Origin: Heterohyrax brucei
Lineage: Eukaryota > Chordata > Mammalia > Hyracoidea > Procaviidae
Length of the DNA: 64,000 bases
Direction of reading: 5' to 3'
NCBI GenBank assembly: GCA_028571685.1
Contig: CM053143.1
Span: 143,130,829 to 143,194,828 of the forward strand
Shown: in pieces, positions 54,111 through 64,000 of the stretch
Position numbering within the stretch: position 1 is the stretch's first letter
Layout: every line of letters starts with the position of its first letter
The notes under the pieces: model-generated
Seen by the model: the letters and a program-made list of their open reading frames with translations, nothing else
Databases searched by the model: none
Told to the model about the DNA's origin: nothing
Made by a program: the position numbers and the translations under genes

Positions 54111-55033
54111 GTTTTTTGTTTGATCAACTTAGACAGGGTTTGTATATTATGTAATGTAACATATATTTTATGTGATTGTAAATGTGGGAAATAAACCGCA
54201 GTGCCTTATTTTAGTAGTTTCTGTGACTTTGTCATAATAGAAGAAACCATTATTTTCATATCACATGGAAGTTGTTTCAGCTTTCTTGATGTAGAATTTA
54301 TCTGCATTATGACTTCAAAATCATGAGATTTTAGAACTACCAGTAGATCTCCATATAAGAACAGAGAGTTGATTATAGCACATATTTGTTTTTAAATACT
54401 CTGACACTTAACTTTGACGACTTTATTTTTTATATAATCTATTTCATATAATTCCTTATGAATTCCACAAATTTTTATTTTATGCATTTAATAACATTAT
54501 GCCAAGAAGGGATGCAAATACTTTAAAAAGCCTAAGAAAGATTAAGAACATGAGTCAGATCTGACTCAACGGCACTGGGGGTTTTTTTTTCCCCATCAAA
54601 TGAGATTTCCAAATTCAGAGGGGTCTCTGCATAATATGTCAGTTGATTAACACTGGCTTGAAAGCACACCATGAGGATTTAATTTGGGCCAGTCTGCAGG
54701 CTAATTTCCAAATCACATGCCTAGCCAAGCCCTCTGAGCCCTAGGAATAGCCTCGTCCCCTGTTTCTCTGTATTGGAAGGATTGGTCATGAGATCTGACT
54801 TGTGCATCCCTTTTTCATCCTCCTTGTGTTCCCTGTGGTGGACTCAGGATGTGATAAGCAGAGCTACAAGCTACCCCCCTGTCTGGCAGGAGAGTGAGAA
54901 ACTGGTTGCCAGCCTTCTCTGCTTTCCTGCCCTGACCCCACCTGGACACCATCTCCAGATAAGCATTTGCTGCCTCTCTTCTCCTCTAGACTCCCACACC
55001 TGGTTAGCTGAAGGCAGATAAAGTAAGTGGGTA
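54111..55033. other. Intergenic with a SINE tail stub
   Basis: 54547-54593 is a SINE tail (catgagtcagatctgactcaa, then a T run). The rest is unidentified. Confidence 0.45.
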
Positions 55034-55232
55034 GGAGCCCTCATGACACAGTGGTTAAGAACTTGGCTGATAACTGAAAGGTTGGCAGTTAGAACCCACC
55101 TAGTGGCTCCTCAGGAGAAATACCTGACTGTCTGCTCCTGTAAAGATTACAGGCAAGAAAACCCCGTGAGGCAGTGCCACTCTGTCCCATGGGGTCCCTG
55201 TGAATTGAAAATTCACTTACTCAACAACAACA
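55034..55232 (+). mobile_element. AFROSINE, long type
   Basis: ggagccctcatgacacagtgg, tgataactgaaaggttggca, ctgctcctgtaaagattaca and cccatggggtccctgtgaat. Confidence 0.9.
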
Positions 55233-55339
55233 AAGTCAGTCCATCAAAGCTTGCCAGAAACCAGGGTGATTCCACGTCACTTTCAAACAAGAAGCCAAAA
55301 ATCCAATTCACACAGGCAATTCTTGCCATCACCACTGGG

Positions 55340-55490
55340 TTAGGGTTTGCTGCTGATGTCTAGTTGGTAGAGACCAGTGATGCTGCTGCACAGCCTGCAG
55401 TGCAGAAGATATCCCACAGCAAAGAATTGTCCTACCCCCAATGTCAACAGTGCAGATGATGGAAAGGATGATTGAACCACATAACTGTAA
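55340..55490 (+). mobile_element. MER20 DNA transposon
   Basis: gatgtctagttggtagagacc, gatgctgctgcacagcctgc, cacagcaaagaattgtccta and aatgtcaacagtgc. Confidence 0.75.
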
Positions 55491-55796
55491 AGGCCAGGGG
55501 CACAGAACTTTAGCCCATCATCAGTTTCAGCTCCATTTATCAGTCCTTAGCCAGCCTCCTCTTCCTCTACCCTCTGTCTGCTCCAAATAAAAGTGGATGC
55601 TATAATCACACACCTCACCTTAACACAGCATTCCATCCCAAGAGAGAGAACATCTCTGTCCCAATACTTCCGCCAAGAGTCTGGTTTTCTGTCTGTATCA
55701 TGCCCACATGCCCTCCTTCAACAAGTCTCTGTAGCCAGGCATATGGAATGCTTCAATTAGCTTAGCCTTAGTCACATATCCCAACAGGAGCCAGGT

Positions 55797-56266
55797 GTTA
55801 TGAATTGAATTATGCACCCCCCCAAATGTATGTCAACTTGGCTAGGCCATAATTCTCAGTGTTGTATGATTGCCTTCCTTTTGGGGATCTGATGTAATGA
55901 ACTGTGTGTTGTAAATCTTAACCCGTATGATGTTAACGTGGCAGGACACAATCTATGTGGTTAGGTTGCATCTTAAAGCAATCTCTTTTGTGATATAAAA
56001 GAGAGAAACAAGCAGAGAGAAGAGGAACCTCATTATCACCAAACAAGAAGAGTCAGGAGAAGAGTATGTCCTTTGGACTTGGTGTCCGTAGGCTGGAAAG
56101 CTCCTAGACCAAGAGAAGATTGATAACAAGCAACTTCTCCTATAGCCAACAGAGAAAGCAAGCTTTTTCTTGGGAGCTGGCACTCTGAATTCAGACTTCT
56201 AGTCTCTTAAACTGTGAAAGAGTAAATTTCTGATTGTTAAAGCCATCTGCTTCTGGTATTTCTGTT
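55797..56266 (+). mobile_element. Solo LTR, MaLR-like
   Basis: Begins tgttatgaattgaattatgc and ends near tggtatttctgttatt. Includes gatgtaatgaactgtgtgtt, gtcctttggacttggtgtcc and aaactgtgaaagagtaaatt. Same family as the flanks of 58461-62637. Confidence 0.78.
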
Positions 56267-56279
56267 ATTAAAAAAACAA

Positions 56280-56648
56280 AACAACAGCAAAGCAAAAAAA
56301 ATACAGTTGCCATTGAGCAAATTGCAACTCATAGCAACCCTGTGGGACAGAGTAGAACATCCAACATTCCCATAGAGTTTCCAAGAAGCCTGTGGTGGAT
56401 TTGTACTGCTGACCTCTTGATTAGCAGCCATAGCACTCAATTAGTATGCCACTGGAATTAAAAAAAAAAAAAAAAATACTGTGCCACTGAGTTGAAACTC
56501 ATTGCCACGGAGTCAATTCCAATTCATAGGAACCCTGTAGGACAGAGTTGAACCGCCCCATAGAGTTTCCAAGAAGCACCTTGCGGATTCAAACTGCCAG
56601 CCTTTTGGTTAGAACATGTAGCACTTAACCACTACACCACCAGGGTTA
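56280..56648 (-). mobile_element. Two antisense AFROSINEs in tandem
   Basis: 56280-56458 (gttgccattgagcaaattgc, tgattagcagccatagcact) and 56465-56648 (cgccccatagagtttccaag, aaccactacaccaccagggtt), separated by an A run at 56459-56475. Confidence 0.9.
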
Positions 56649-56689
56649 ACTCTACAGCAAAAGTAGGTAACTAAGACAGCAGGTATCTT

Positions 56690-57200
56690 AAGTTGTGTTG
56701 TCTAAAGACACAAAACCAGTAAAGTGTATTAATATATATAAAGAGAGATTTTTATCAAGGAAATGGCTCATTCGGATGTGGAGGCTAGAACATCCCAACG
56801 CTGTGGGAAAGGAAAAAGGTTTCTCCTGAATCATGGAGTTTCAGGGGCTGGTAAACCCAAGCTCAGCCAGTCAGAGCAGAGCTCTTGCTCACAGGCAGTG
56901 ATGATGGACAAATCTCAAGGCCGGCAGGTAAGACCAGAGGTAAACTGCTGGTTCAAGTTCAAAGAATCAGAGGTCAGATGAACAGCGAGTAAAAACATCT
57001 CAGCCTTGCCAGAAAGTCCATTTGTATTCAAGGCAGGCCACACATCCAAAGAAACTTCCTTTCAGCTGGTTGGCTACTCACAGCAGATGCCATCATGGAA
57101 GTCTTCACAACACTATACTACTGCAAAGCCATTGAGAATCATTGCCCATCCAAGTTGACACACAGCTTTCACCATCACATCAGAGATGGAAGCCCTTTAC
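56690..57200 (-). mobile_element. Probable old LTR-like repeat, antisense
   Basis: gagatttttatcaaggaaatgg, ctcattcggatgtggaggct and ccaagttgacacacagcttt resemble an old mammalian LTR-class repeat. The family is uncertain. Confidence 0.4.
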
Positions 57201-57525
57201 CTAAACCATCTGGAGTATTTGGGAGAGGTGGGACTGCTAGGACGCCAACGAACAAGTCAACAAAAGCCCACTTCCCGTCCCTTCCCAATCACTCTCTTGT
57301 TTGTAATCAGCCCTCTTCTCTAGTAACAAACTGGTGATGTTTGGCTATGGTCCCAGTTTCTTTAATAAGTAATAGCTCAGAGATGATTGACAAATGGGAA
57401 AATGATGTCAATATTGTTAATAATCTAGACTCTCCTAGTGTTCACCAGCATTTGAGTGTTTTAATGTACTACTGGGTAGTCTTTCTCACAATTAAATAGT
57501 CTATGGTACAAGAACAAGCATATAT
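57201..57525. other. Intergenic, nothing identified
   Basis: No gene or confident repeat. Confidence 0.4.
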
Positions 57526-57529
57526 ACGG

Positions 57530-57735
57530 ACCAAAGTTTATTCATGGTTACCAGGGGTAGGAGGGACAGGGAAAGGGTTGGTCATTGTTTATGAAGCAGC
57601 GAGTTTCTGTTTGTGGTGACTGAAACTGGCAACAACTATGGGTAATAGTTGCACAACATGATTAATTGATATTGCTGAATTGCACACCTTAAAAATTGGC
57701 AAATATTGCCTTATATAAACAACAGTTAAAAAAAA
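57530..57735 (+). mobile_element. L1 3' end
   Basis: catggttaccaggggtagga, gcgagtttctgtttgtggtg and aattgcacaccttaaaaatt, then an A run. This is an older L1 3' end. Confidence 0.7.
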
Positions 57736-57736
57736 A

Positions 57737-58068
57737 GTCTGTGATGGATTGAATTGTGTTCCCCTCGAAGATAAGTTGATGTCTTAATCCTGAGATCAAG
57801 GTTATCAGAAGAAGTTATCAGTTCACATGAGGACATACTAGAGTGAGGTGGGCCCTAATCCAACATAACTGGTGTCCTCACAAAACAAGAGAAGTGACAC
57901 AGAGGGATGCATAGAAGGCAGAATGTCATGTGACATCTGAGGTGGAGTTAGGCTGCAGTACCTGGAATTTAGACTTGTAGCCCTCAGAATTGTGAGACAA
58001 TAATTGTTTCTCTATTAAGCCGCCCACCTGGTGGTGCTTGGTTAAGGCAGCCCTAGGAAACTAATAGA
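57737..58068 (+). mobile_element. MLT1-type MaLR LTR
   Basis: gatggattgaattgtgttccc, ggtgggccctaatccaacat, aactggtgtcctcacaaaac, gaattgtgagacaataattg and cagccctaggaaactaatag. Confidence 0.88.
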
Positions 58069-58460
58069 AAGCCTTAGAAATATATGATAAGCTCAACAAA
58101 AAAAAGCTGAAAATGCTGTGCAAGTGCTTTCCTTTATATAAGTAGTGGTGATTTTCAACTTCATGAAGCTGTCTGGGAAACTGAAAGTGCAGATGAAGAG
58201 TTTGGAAACACAACTTTTCTGAAGTCAGAGCGTCACACCGTCTGCTTCCTTCCATCGCCTGAACCTGTGCAAGCACTGACCTCATCGCTGACTGCTCTCC
58301 CACTCACTGCCTCTGCTCCTGGCCTCCTGGCCGTCCCTTCAACATCCCTGGCACCTTCTCACCTCAAGGCCTTTGCACCTGCTGTTCCTTTTGCTGGGAG
58401 TACTCCTACCTAGATATCTACCTGGCTTGCTAGCCTGTCCTCTTCATGTTGCTGCTCAAA
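58069..58460 (+). mobile_element. Short unique sequence then L2 3' part
   Basis: 58069-58305 is unidentified. 58306-58460 (aaggcctttgcacctgctgtt, tatctacctggcttgc, tgctgctcaaatg) is sense L2. Confidence 0.65.
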
Positions 58461-58611
58461 TGAATGAGGATTAGGGTGGAATGTACCACCCTTAGCTACA
58501 TCATCACCCTTACTCAGGGCACAGCCCTGCAATTGCATGTGGCTTGTGTTACCTTTTATAGTTCAAAGCAGGGGATGGGGGACCTACTTTCACTGAGAAA
58601 GAAGAGACAGT

Positions 58612-59085
58612 GGTGCAACTAGATGGCGCCTGGCTATCACCAATGACTGCTGTGATAGTGATCACAACAGAGGGTCCTAGACAAAATTGTAGAACAAGAC
58701 TCTAACTCACAAGAAAGAGCAGACCTACTGATGTGACAGAGCATGGAGAAACCCTGAGAGTATGGCCAGTGAATATTCTTTTAACTCAGTACTGAAATCA
58801 CTCCTGAAATTCATCCTTCAGCTAAAGATTAGACAGGCCAACGAAACAAAACTAAACTAAATGCACACAGCAGCTCAGGAGCAAGGACAAGAAGGGAGGA
58901 AGGGACAGGAAAGCTGGTAATGGGTAACCTAAGGTTGAAAAGGGGTGAGTGTTGACATGTCATGGGCATGGCAGTCAATGTCACAAAATAATGTGTGTAT
59001 TAATTGTTCAATGAGAAACTAATTTGCTCTTTATCTAAAGTACAATAAAAACTAAAAATAATAATTTAAACACTCAAACAAAACC
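58612..59085 (+). mobile_element. Possible L1 3' end inside the 5' LTR
   Basis: gacatgtcatgggcatggcag, atgtcacaaaataatgtgtg and tacaataaaaactaaaaataat look like a sense LINE 3' UTR with an A-rich tail. It interrupts LTR sequence at both ends. Confidence 0.55.
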
Positions 59086-59227
59086 CAGGAGTAGAGAGCA
59101 TCCTTTGGGCCCTATGCTGAGAATCTCCTAGACCAAAGGGAAGATTGATGAGAACTTTCTCCACAGTGGACAGAGAAAGAAAGCCTTCCTCTAGATTCCA
59201 CACCCTAGTTTTGAACTTCTAGTCTTC

Positions 59228-59390
59228 TAAATGGAAACCCTAGTGGTACAGTGGTTAAGGACTACGTCTGCTAAGAGGTCTGCAGTTCAAATCTGCCAGG
59301 TTCTCCTTAGAAACTCTATGGGACAGTTCCACTGTGTTCTATAGGGTCATTATGAGTCACAATCGACTCAACAGCAGTGGGCTTGAGTTT
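59228..59390 (+). mobile_element. AFROSINE inside the 5' LTR
   Basis: ggaaaccctagtggtacagtg, ctgcagttcaaatctgccag and attatgagtcacaatcgactc. Confidence 0.9.
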
Positions 59391-60811
59391 AGTTTCCTAA
59401 ACTGTGAAAGAACAAAATTCTATTTGTGAAAGCCACCTGCTCATGGTATTTCTCTTAAAGCAGCATTAGATAACAAAGACAGAAATTTGGCACCAAGAAT
59501 AGAATGCTGCCCTAACAGGTACCTAAAATGTGGAAGCAGTTTTGAAATTGGGTGATGGGTAGAGGCTGGAAGAGTTTTAAGGTGCCTAATAACAAAAGCC
59601 TGCATGGCTTTGAAGAGACTGTTGATGGAATTATGGATGGATTGTTGATGAGCGAGGGCTTAGAAGAATGTGAGGAGAGCTGTAGTACCAGCGATGGCTT
59701 GAATGGTGAGAAGCAGTGGCAGAGAAACAGGCAGCAGCAGAACCAGGAAAATGGTGGGAGAAGGCATGGGAGCCTACCCACAGAGCAAGAGAGCTAATTG
59801 CCCTCCGGCAGAAAGCTCCCTGGTGCTGTCTCCAGGCGCTTGTCGATAGAGCTAGACTTGCCAACTTACAAGAGTGAGAAAGTTGAGCACCTTTGAACCA
59901 AGAAGCCAAGGAATCGGAGAGGAGAAGCTGAAGAGACAAGGAGCACAGGAAGCAGAGCTGCCTCAGTCACAAAGGGAGTCTCAAATGATGGACCTATAAC
60001 AGGCTGGGTCTCAGATGGTGGGACCACAGCCTCCTAAGTTTCAAACAGTAAGATCTTCAACAGTTTGGTTCTGAAGAATGAGGCTGCTGTTCATGGGTGC
60101 TGGGGGGATGGGACCAGGTCTGCTGCCCAAAGCTGAAGTGCTAGGGCTACCATACCCAACAGGCAGAAGAGTAGAACCTGACAAGGTTGAGGGGGTGAGG
60201 TACCGGTCAGTTGGACTAGGACAATACAGCTGCCCAAGCCAAGAGATCCAAGTTGCTGTTCCAGTGGACCTGGAAGATGAAGCTCGAGCCCAGGGATCAG
60301 CGATCTTCACCCAGAATCCAGACAGCATGGCCAACATCCAGAATCAGGAGGGCAGGGCCAGATGATCTGAGAATACAGCGGATTAATTTCAATTGTTCTT
60401 CTGAGCTTTTTACTTGCTTAGTGCCTATTATTCCTTTTTTCCTGCCAATTTGTAATGGAAATGTCAGCCTTGTGCCTGTTCCACCATTGTACTTTGGAAG
60501 CAGACAACTTTTATTCTGAATTTCACAGGTTAACAGGTAGAGAGAATTTTTCCCCACTACAGAATTTGGACTTGAAATTGATTTGAGATTTGGGGGATGA
60601 TATGACGGGGTAAAAGTGTTTTCCATGTAGCAAGGGTATATGTTTTTGGGGGGCTAAAGGGTAGAATGTCATGGATTGAGGTGTGTTCCCCCAAAACATG
60701 TGTCAGCTTGTCTAAGCCATGATTCCAGTATTGTGTGGTTGTCCTCCACTTTGTGATCTAGTTGTCCAGTGTGTTGCAAATCCTTAGCCCTGCCTGTGGT
60801 TAATAAGGTGG

Positions 60812-61905
60812 GATTGTTGTTGCTGATAGTTGCTGTCAAGTCAGTTCTGACTCACAGTGACCCTACTACAACACAATGAGCTATTGCCCAGTCCTGTGCC
60901 ATCCTCACAATTGTTGTTATGTTTGACTCCATTGCTCAGGACTTAGAGTCTTCTTGTTCACTCACCCTCTACTTTAATAAGCATGATAGCCTTGTCCAGG
61001 GACTGGTCCCTTCTGATAACATGTCCAGAGTAGGTGAGATGAAGTCTTGCCATCCTTGCTTTCAAGGAGCAATCTGGCTCTATTTCTTCTAAGATAGACT
61101 CTTTCATTCTTCTGGAAGTCTATGTTATGTTTGATATTTTTTACCAACATTGTAATTCAAAGGTATTAATTCTTCTTTAGTTGTCCTTTTTTATTGTTCA
61201 GCTTTTGTATGCAACTGAGATAAATGAAAGCATCATGGCTTGGGTCAGGTGCACCTCGCTCTTTAAAGTGATATCCTTGCTTTTTAACACTTTAAAGAGG
61301 TCTTTTGCAGAAGGTTTGCGTAATGTAGTATGTCCTTTGATGTCTTGACTGTTGCTTCCATGGGTGTTGATTGTGCAACTAAGCAAAATGAAATCTTTAA
61401 CAATTTCAGTGTTTTCTCCATTTATCACTGTCTTATCTAGTCATGTTATAACAGAAAGACCACAGTGGATGGCTTCTCAGTTATTTGCTTAGCATACAGG
61501 TTGAATAAATATGGTGAAAGAGTACAATCCAGATACATATTTTTCCTGATTTTAAATCATACAATGTCACTTTGTACTATTTGAGTGACTGCCTCTTGGT
61601 CTGTGTATAGGCTCCTCATGAGAATGGAATTCCCATTCCTCTGAATGTTATCCATGATTTATTATGCTCCACGTAGTCAAAAGCCCTTGCATAGTCAATA
61701 AAACACAGGTAAACATCTTTCTGTTATTCTCTGCTTTCAGCCAAGATGTATCTGACATCAGCAATGATATCCCTCATTCCACATCCTCCTTTCATTCTAT
61801 CCTGACTTTCTGGCAATTCACTGTCTGTATACCACTACAACCATTTTCGAATCTTCATCAGCAAAATTTTAGAGAGGCAGGACAAGATTGTGTTAAAGAG
61901 GATTA
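60812..61905 (-). mobile_element. RTE LINE inside the 3' LTR, minus strand
   Basis: From the 3' end (tgctgtcaagtcagttctgac), through aacatgtccagagtaggtgag, ctttaaagaggtcttttgcag and tgactgcctcttggtctgtg, to cttcatcagcaaaattttaga in the reverse transcriptase region. About 1.1 kb, 5'-truncated and decayed. Confidence 0.88.
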
Positions 61906-62251
61906 GATTATATTTGTTATTTCAATGAGGAAGGATTAGGGTGTGAAGCATTATCCTTACTTAAGTCACCATTGTTCTTCAGGTCACAGCCCTGATCATT
62001 TCCAAGTGAAATCTCCCTGAGGTGTGGCCTGATCAACTGTTATCTTCCAAGAGATAATGAATGAGAAGCCAAGCAGAGATGATGGACCTACTACCATCAA
62101 GAAAGAACAGTTGGAGTGAGGTACGTCCTTTGGATCCAGGGTCTCTGTACTAAGTACCTCCTAGACTCAGGTGAAGATTAATGAAGACCTTCCTCCACAG
62201 TAGACAGAGAGAAGATGACTTCCATTAAAACCAAAGCCACAATTTCCTTTT

Positions 62252-62525
62252 CTTTTCTTTTATTGTTTTAATTTTTTTTATTATGATTGAATGAAAATGT
62301 ACATTCCCATATAAATTTGCATGCTGACCTACATGCAGCTTCCATTGCTCTCTCTGCACGGTGACAGCACACTCTTCCTCTCTGCTTCATACATGACTTA
62401 TCTTCCCAACAGTCTCCTATCTTTTCTCCACCCACTCCCCTTCCTCCAGTATGAGGTCAACAGGACAACCTCCTATAGATGCCTAGAACCATCAGGTGCC
62501 CACACAATATGGTCACTCTGAACCA
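62252..62525 (-). mobile_element. L1 3' end inside the 3' LTR
   Basis: T-rich start, tatgattgaatgaaaatgta, gcacggtgacagcacactct and atgcctagaaccatcaggtg. Both flanks carry caatttc (62240 and 62532), a possible target-site duplication. Confidence 0.78.
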
Positions 62526-62619
62526 GTGCCCCAATTTCTGGTATCTAGCCTCCTAAACTGTGAGAAAATAAATTTCTGTTTGTTAAAGACATCTGTTTGC
62601 AGTGTCTCTGTTGTAGCAG

Positions 62620-63108
62620 CAGTAGAAAACTGCTCTAACAGAAATACCACAAGTGGATGATTTTAGCAAAGAGAAATTTTATTCCCTCACAGTCCAGTAG
62701 GCTAACAGCACAAATTCAGGGCATCAGCTCCAAGGGAAGGCTTTCTCTGCTGGCTCAGAGGAAGGTCCTTGTCATCAATCTTCCCCTCGACTGGAAGCTT
62801 CTGAGGCACAGGGACCCCAGTCCTTTCCAAAGGATGTGCCATGGGCCTGACACTGGTTTCTGGAGTTCTGAGGTCCACAAACTCTCTGCTCACTTCCTTT
62901 TCCTTTGTATTCCAAGAGATTGCATCAAGGCACCATACAGTCTTACAGATTGAGTCCTGCCTCACCAACACCACCACGACCCCTGCTCCCTTATTAACAT
63001 CACAGAGGCAGGACACACAGCATACAGGAACATCATGCAGTACAGGGAATATTGCCTGGCCAAATTGCTGCACACATTTTTAGGGGCACATGATTCAATC
63101 CGTTACAG
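62620..63108 (-). mobile_element. Solo LTR, MaLR-like, antisense
   Basis: Directly abuts the 3' LTR of the preceding element in opposite orientation. It includes ccctcacagtccagtaggct, ttccaagagattgcatcaagg and cacatgattcaatccgttaca. The long minus-strand frame 62702-63073 is only open LTR sequence. Confidence 0.75.
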
Positions 63109-63800
63109 AGGAGAAGGGCTCCTTGGGCTGGAAAAGTGTGCCCGGTACCTCTGGCCTCCAAAACAACGGTTCTCATCACAATTGCTGCTTATCCCAGTCG
63201 GCTTTGCAGGAGTTCTCCTTGGCAGACCTGACATCAAGCCATCTCCCCCTGCCACCGTTAGTGCCCCCGCTCCCGCCACTGTCGGCCACCCTTCAGTTCT
63301 GCCGCTGCTTCCATCTACTTCTCAGCCTGGTCTGCCCACATGGCGCAGAGGCTGCAGGACACTTGCCCCTTCAATGGTGGATACCATGACAGTGCTTCTG
63401 GCTCTCAATTCACCTGCTCCTTGAGTGCCATCTTGAGCATGTATGAGGACTTTTGAGTTCTATGCATACTACACAGAAATTGAGAATAGTGTAGGAAAGC
63501 TAGACCTCTAAAATTCTACCCTGCTTCATCACTCTGTGCCTCAGATTTTATTTGGTCATGGCTGCTGTCCAGATCATCTCACAGTAATTCTGTGTGAGTC
63601 AGACCCTTCTAGGAGTCCAAAATGTGAATCAGAGCAAAAGCTCCCCCACCCCTGGCAATATCCTTAACAGGGCCCATATGCCTCCATGACACCGTCAACG
63701 TCTCTGACACCATTCTCCCTCTTCTCCCCACAAACCACTAGGCCGGAGGATGTGAGCTTTTCACTTCTTCCTGGTGTGGTTCTCACACATAAGAATGATC
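63109..63800. other. GC-richer intergenic block, not identified
   Basis: 63110-63430 is open in two + frames (proline/serine-rich readings) and is GC-richer than its surroundings. No domain, splice context or repeat that I recognise. It could be part of an old retrocopy or LTR interior. Confidence 0.3.
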
Positions 63801-63950
63801 AGAGAACTTTTCAAAAACACTGTTGCAGGGTGCTGGTTGCCCAACATGATTAAGTTGCACACCTGAAAAATGTCGAATTGGCAAATGTTGCACCATATGT
63901 TTATTTATAATAGTGAAACAGCAAACAAAAAAATCGTTAAGTTAAAAACA
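63801..63950 (+). mobile_element. L1 3' end, weak
   Basis: caacatgattaagttgcacac and tggcaaatgttgcaccatatg parallel 57655-57720. Confidence 0.5.
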
Positions 63951-64000
63951 AATACTGTTGTAGCCTCTTTCTCCCCCACTGCTGATTTAACTGCTATGGC

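Larger units (their letters stand above)
58461..62637 (+). mobile_element. Near-complete MaLR-like LTR element with nested insertions
   Basis: 5' LTR remnant 58461-59481, internal region about 59482-60667, 3' LTR 60668-62637. The internal region starts gaaatttggcaccaagaata followed by atgtggaagcagttttgaaat and ends ggggctaaagggtagaatg, much like a MaLR (THE1/MST-type) internal sequence. It has no retroviral genes. Insertions: an L1-like 3' end (about 58612-59085) and a SINE (59228-59390) in the 5' LTR, and an RTE (60812-61905) and an L1 3' end (62252-62525) in the 3' LTR. Confidence 0.72.

Noticed and set aside
62702-63073. 123-residue minus-strand frame
   Set aside because: It lies wholly inside a solo LTR that recurs at 3190 and 18550. 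No domain.
39906-64000. Exons of NIPAL1, expected downstream of TXK by mammalian synteny
   Set aside because: No transmembrane-rich frame or splice-bounded exon was recognised. It probably lies beyond the window.

Overview
This window is mammalian nuclear DNA with no bacterial-style gene content. It is crowded with a tRNA-derived SINE of the AFROSINE type (3' tail reading like 'atgagtcggaatcgactcga'), with RTE (BovB-like) LINE fragments, and with a distinctive L1 3' end. That combination points to an afrotherian, most likely a paenungulate such as an elephant; sirenian or hyrax cannot be excluded from sequence alone.

The only functional protein-coding gene I can support is the 3' two-thirds of TXK (RLK), a Tec-family cytoplasmic tyrosine kinase of T and NK cells, on the + strand. 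Nine coding exons (9287-9366, 10802-10929, 14791-14865, 19612-19783, 28762-28978, 31135-31199, 33265-33383, 35134-35291, 38860-38928) join in frame through GT-AG introns. They encode 360 residues, from the middle of the SH2 domain to the C-terminal stop. All kinase hallmarks are intact: glycine loop, VAIK lysine, HRDLAARN catalytic loop, DFG, activation-loop tyrosine. The promoter, N-terminal exons, SH3 and start of SH2 lie upstream of the window. The 3' UTR (about 38929-39905) contains a SINE.

Layout. 1-8300: overlapping L1 remnants, mostly minus strand, with a mariner-like imperfect palindrome (1228-1740) and a solo LTR (3190-3690). 8300-38930: TXK exons with repeat-filled introns. The intron at 10930-14790 holds a 5'-truncated ZNF410 processed pseudogene on the minus strand. 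Just upstream of a kinase exon is a fresh 72-bp tandem duplication (19419-19562). A 97-bp copy of the penultimate coding exon sits 580 bp downstream of its source (35774-35870). 39900-64000: intergenic, with RTE copies (one inverted by twin priming), SINEs, MER20 pieces and solo LTRs. It also contains one near-complete MaLR-like LTR element (58461-62637) carrying four nested insertions. I find no recognisable exon of the gene expected downstream by mammalian synteny (NIPAL1).

I see no new multi-gene system. The noteworthy material is genomic: recent local duplications inside TXK, the retrocopy, twin-primed RTE insertions, SINE insertions beside splice sites, and a SINE/RTE shared 3' tail that shows the SINE's likely mobilising partner.
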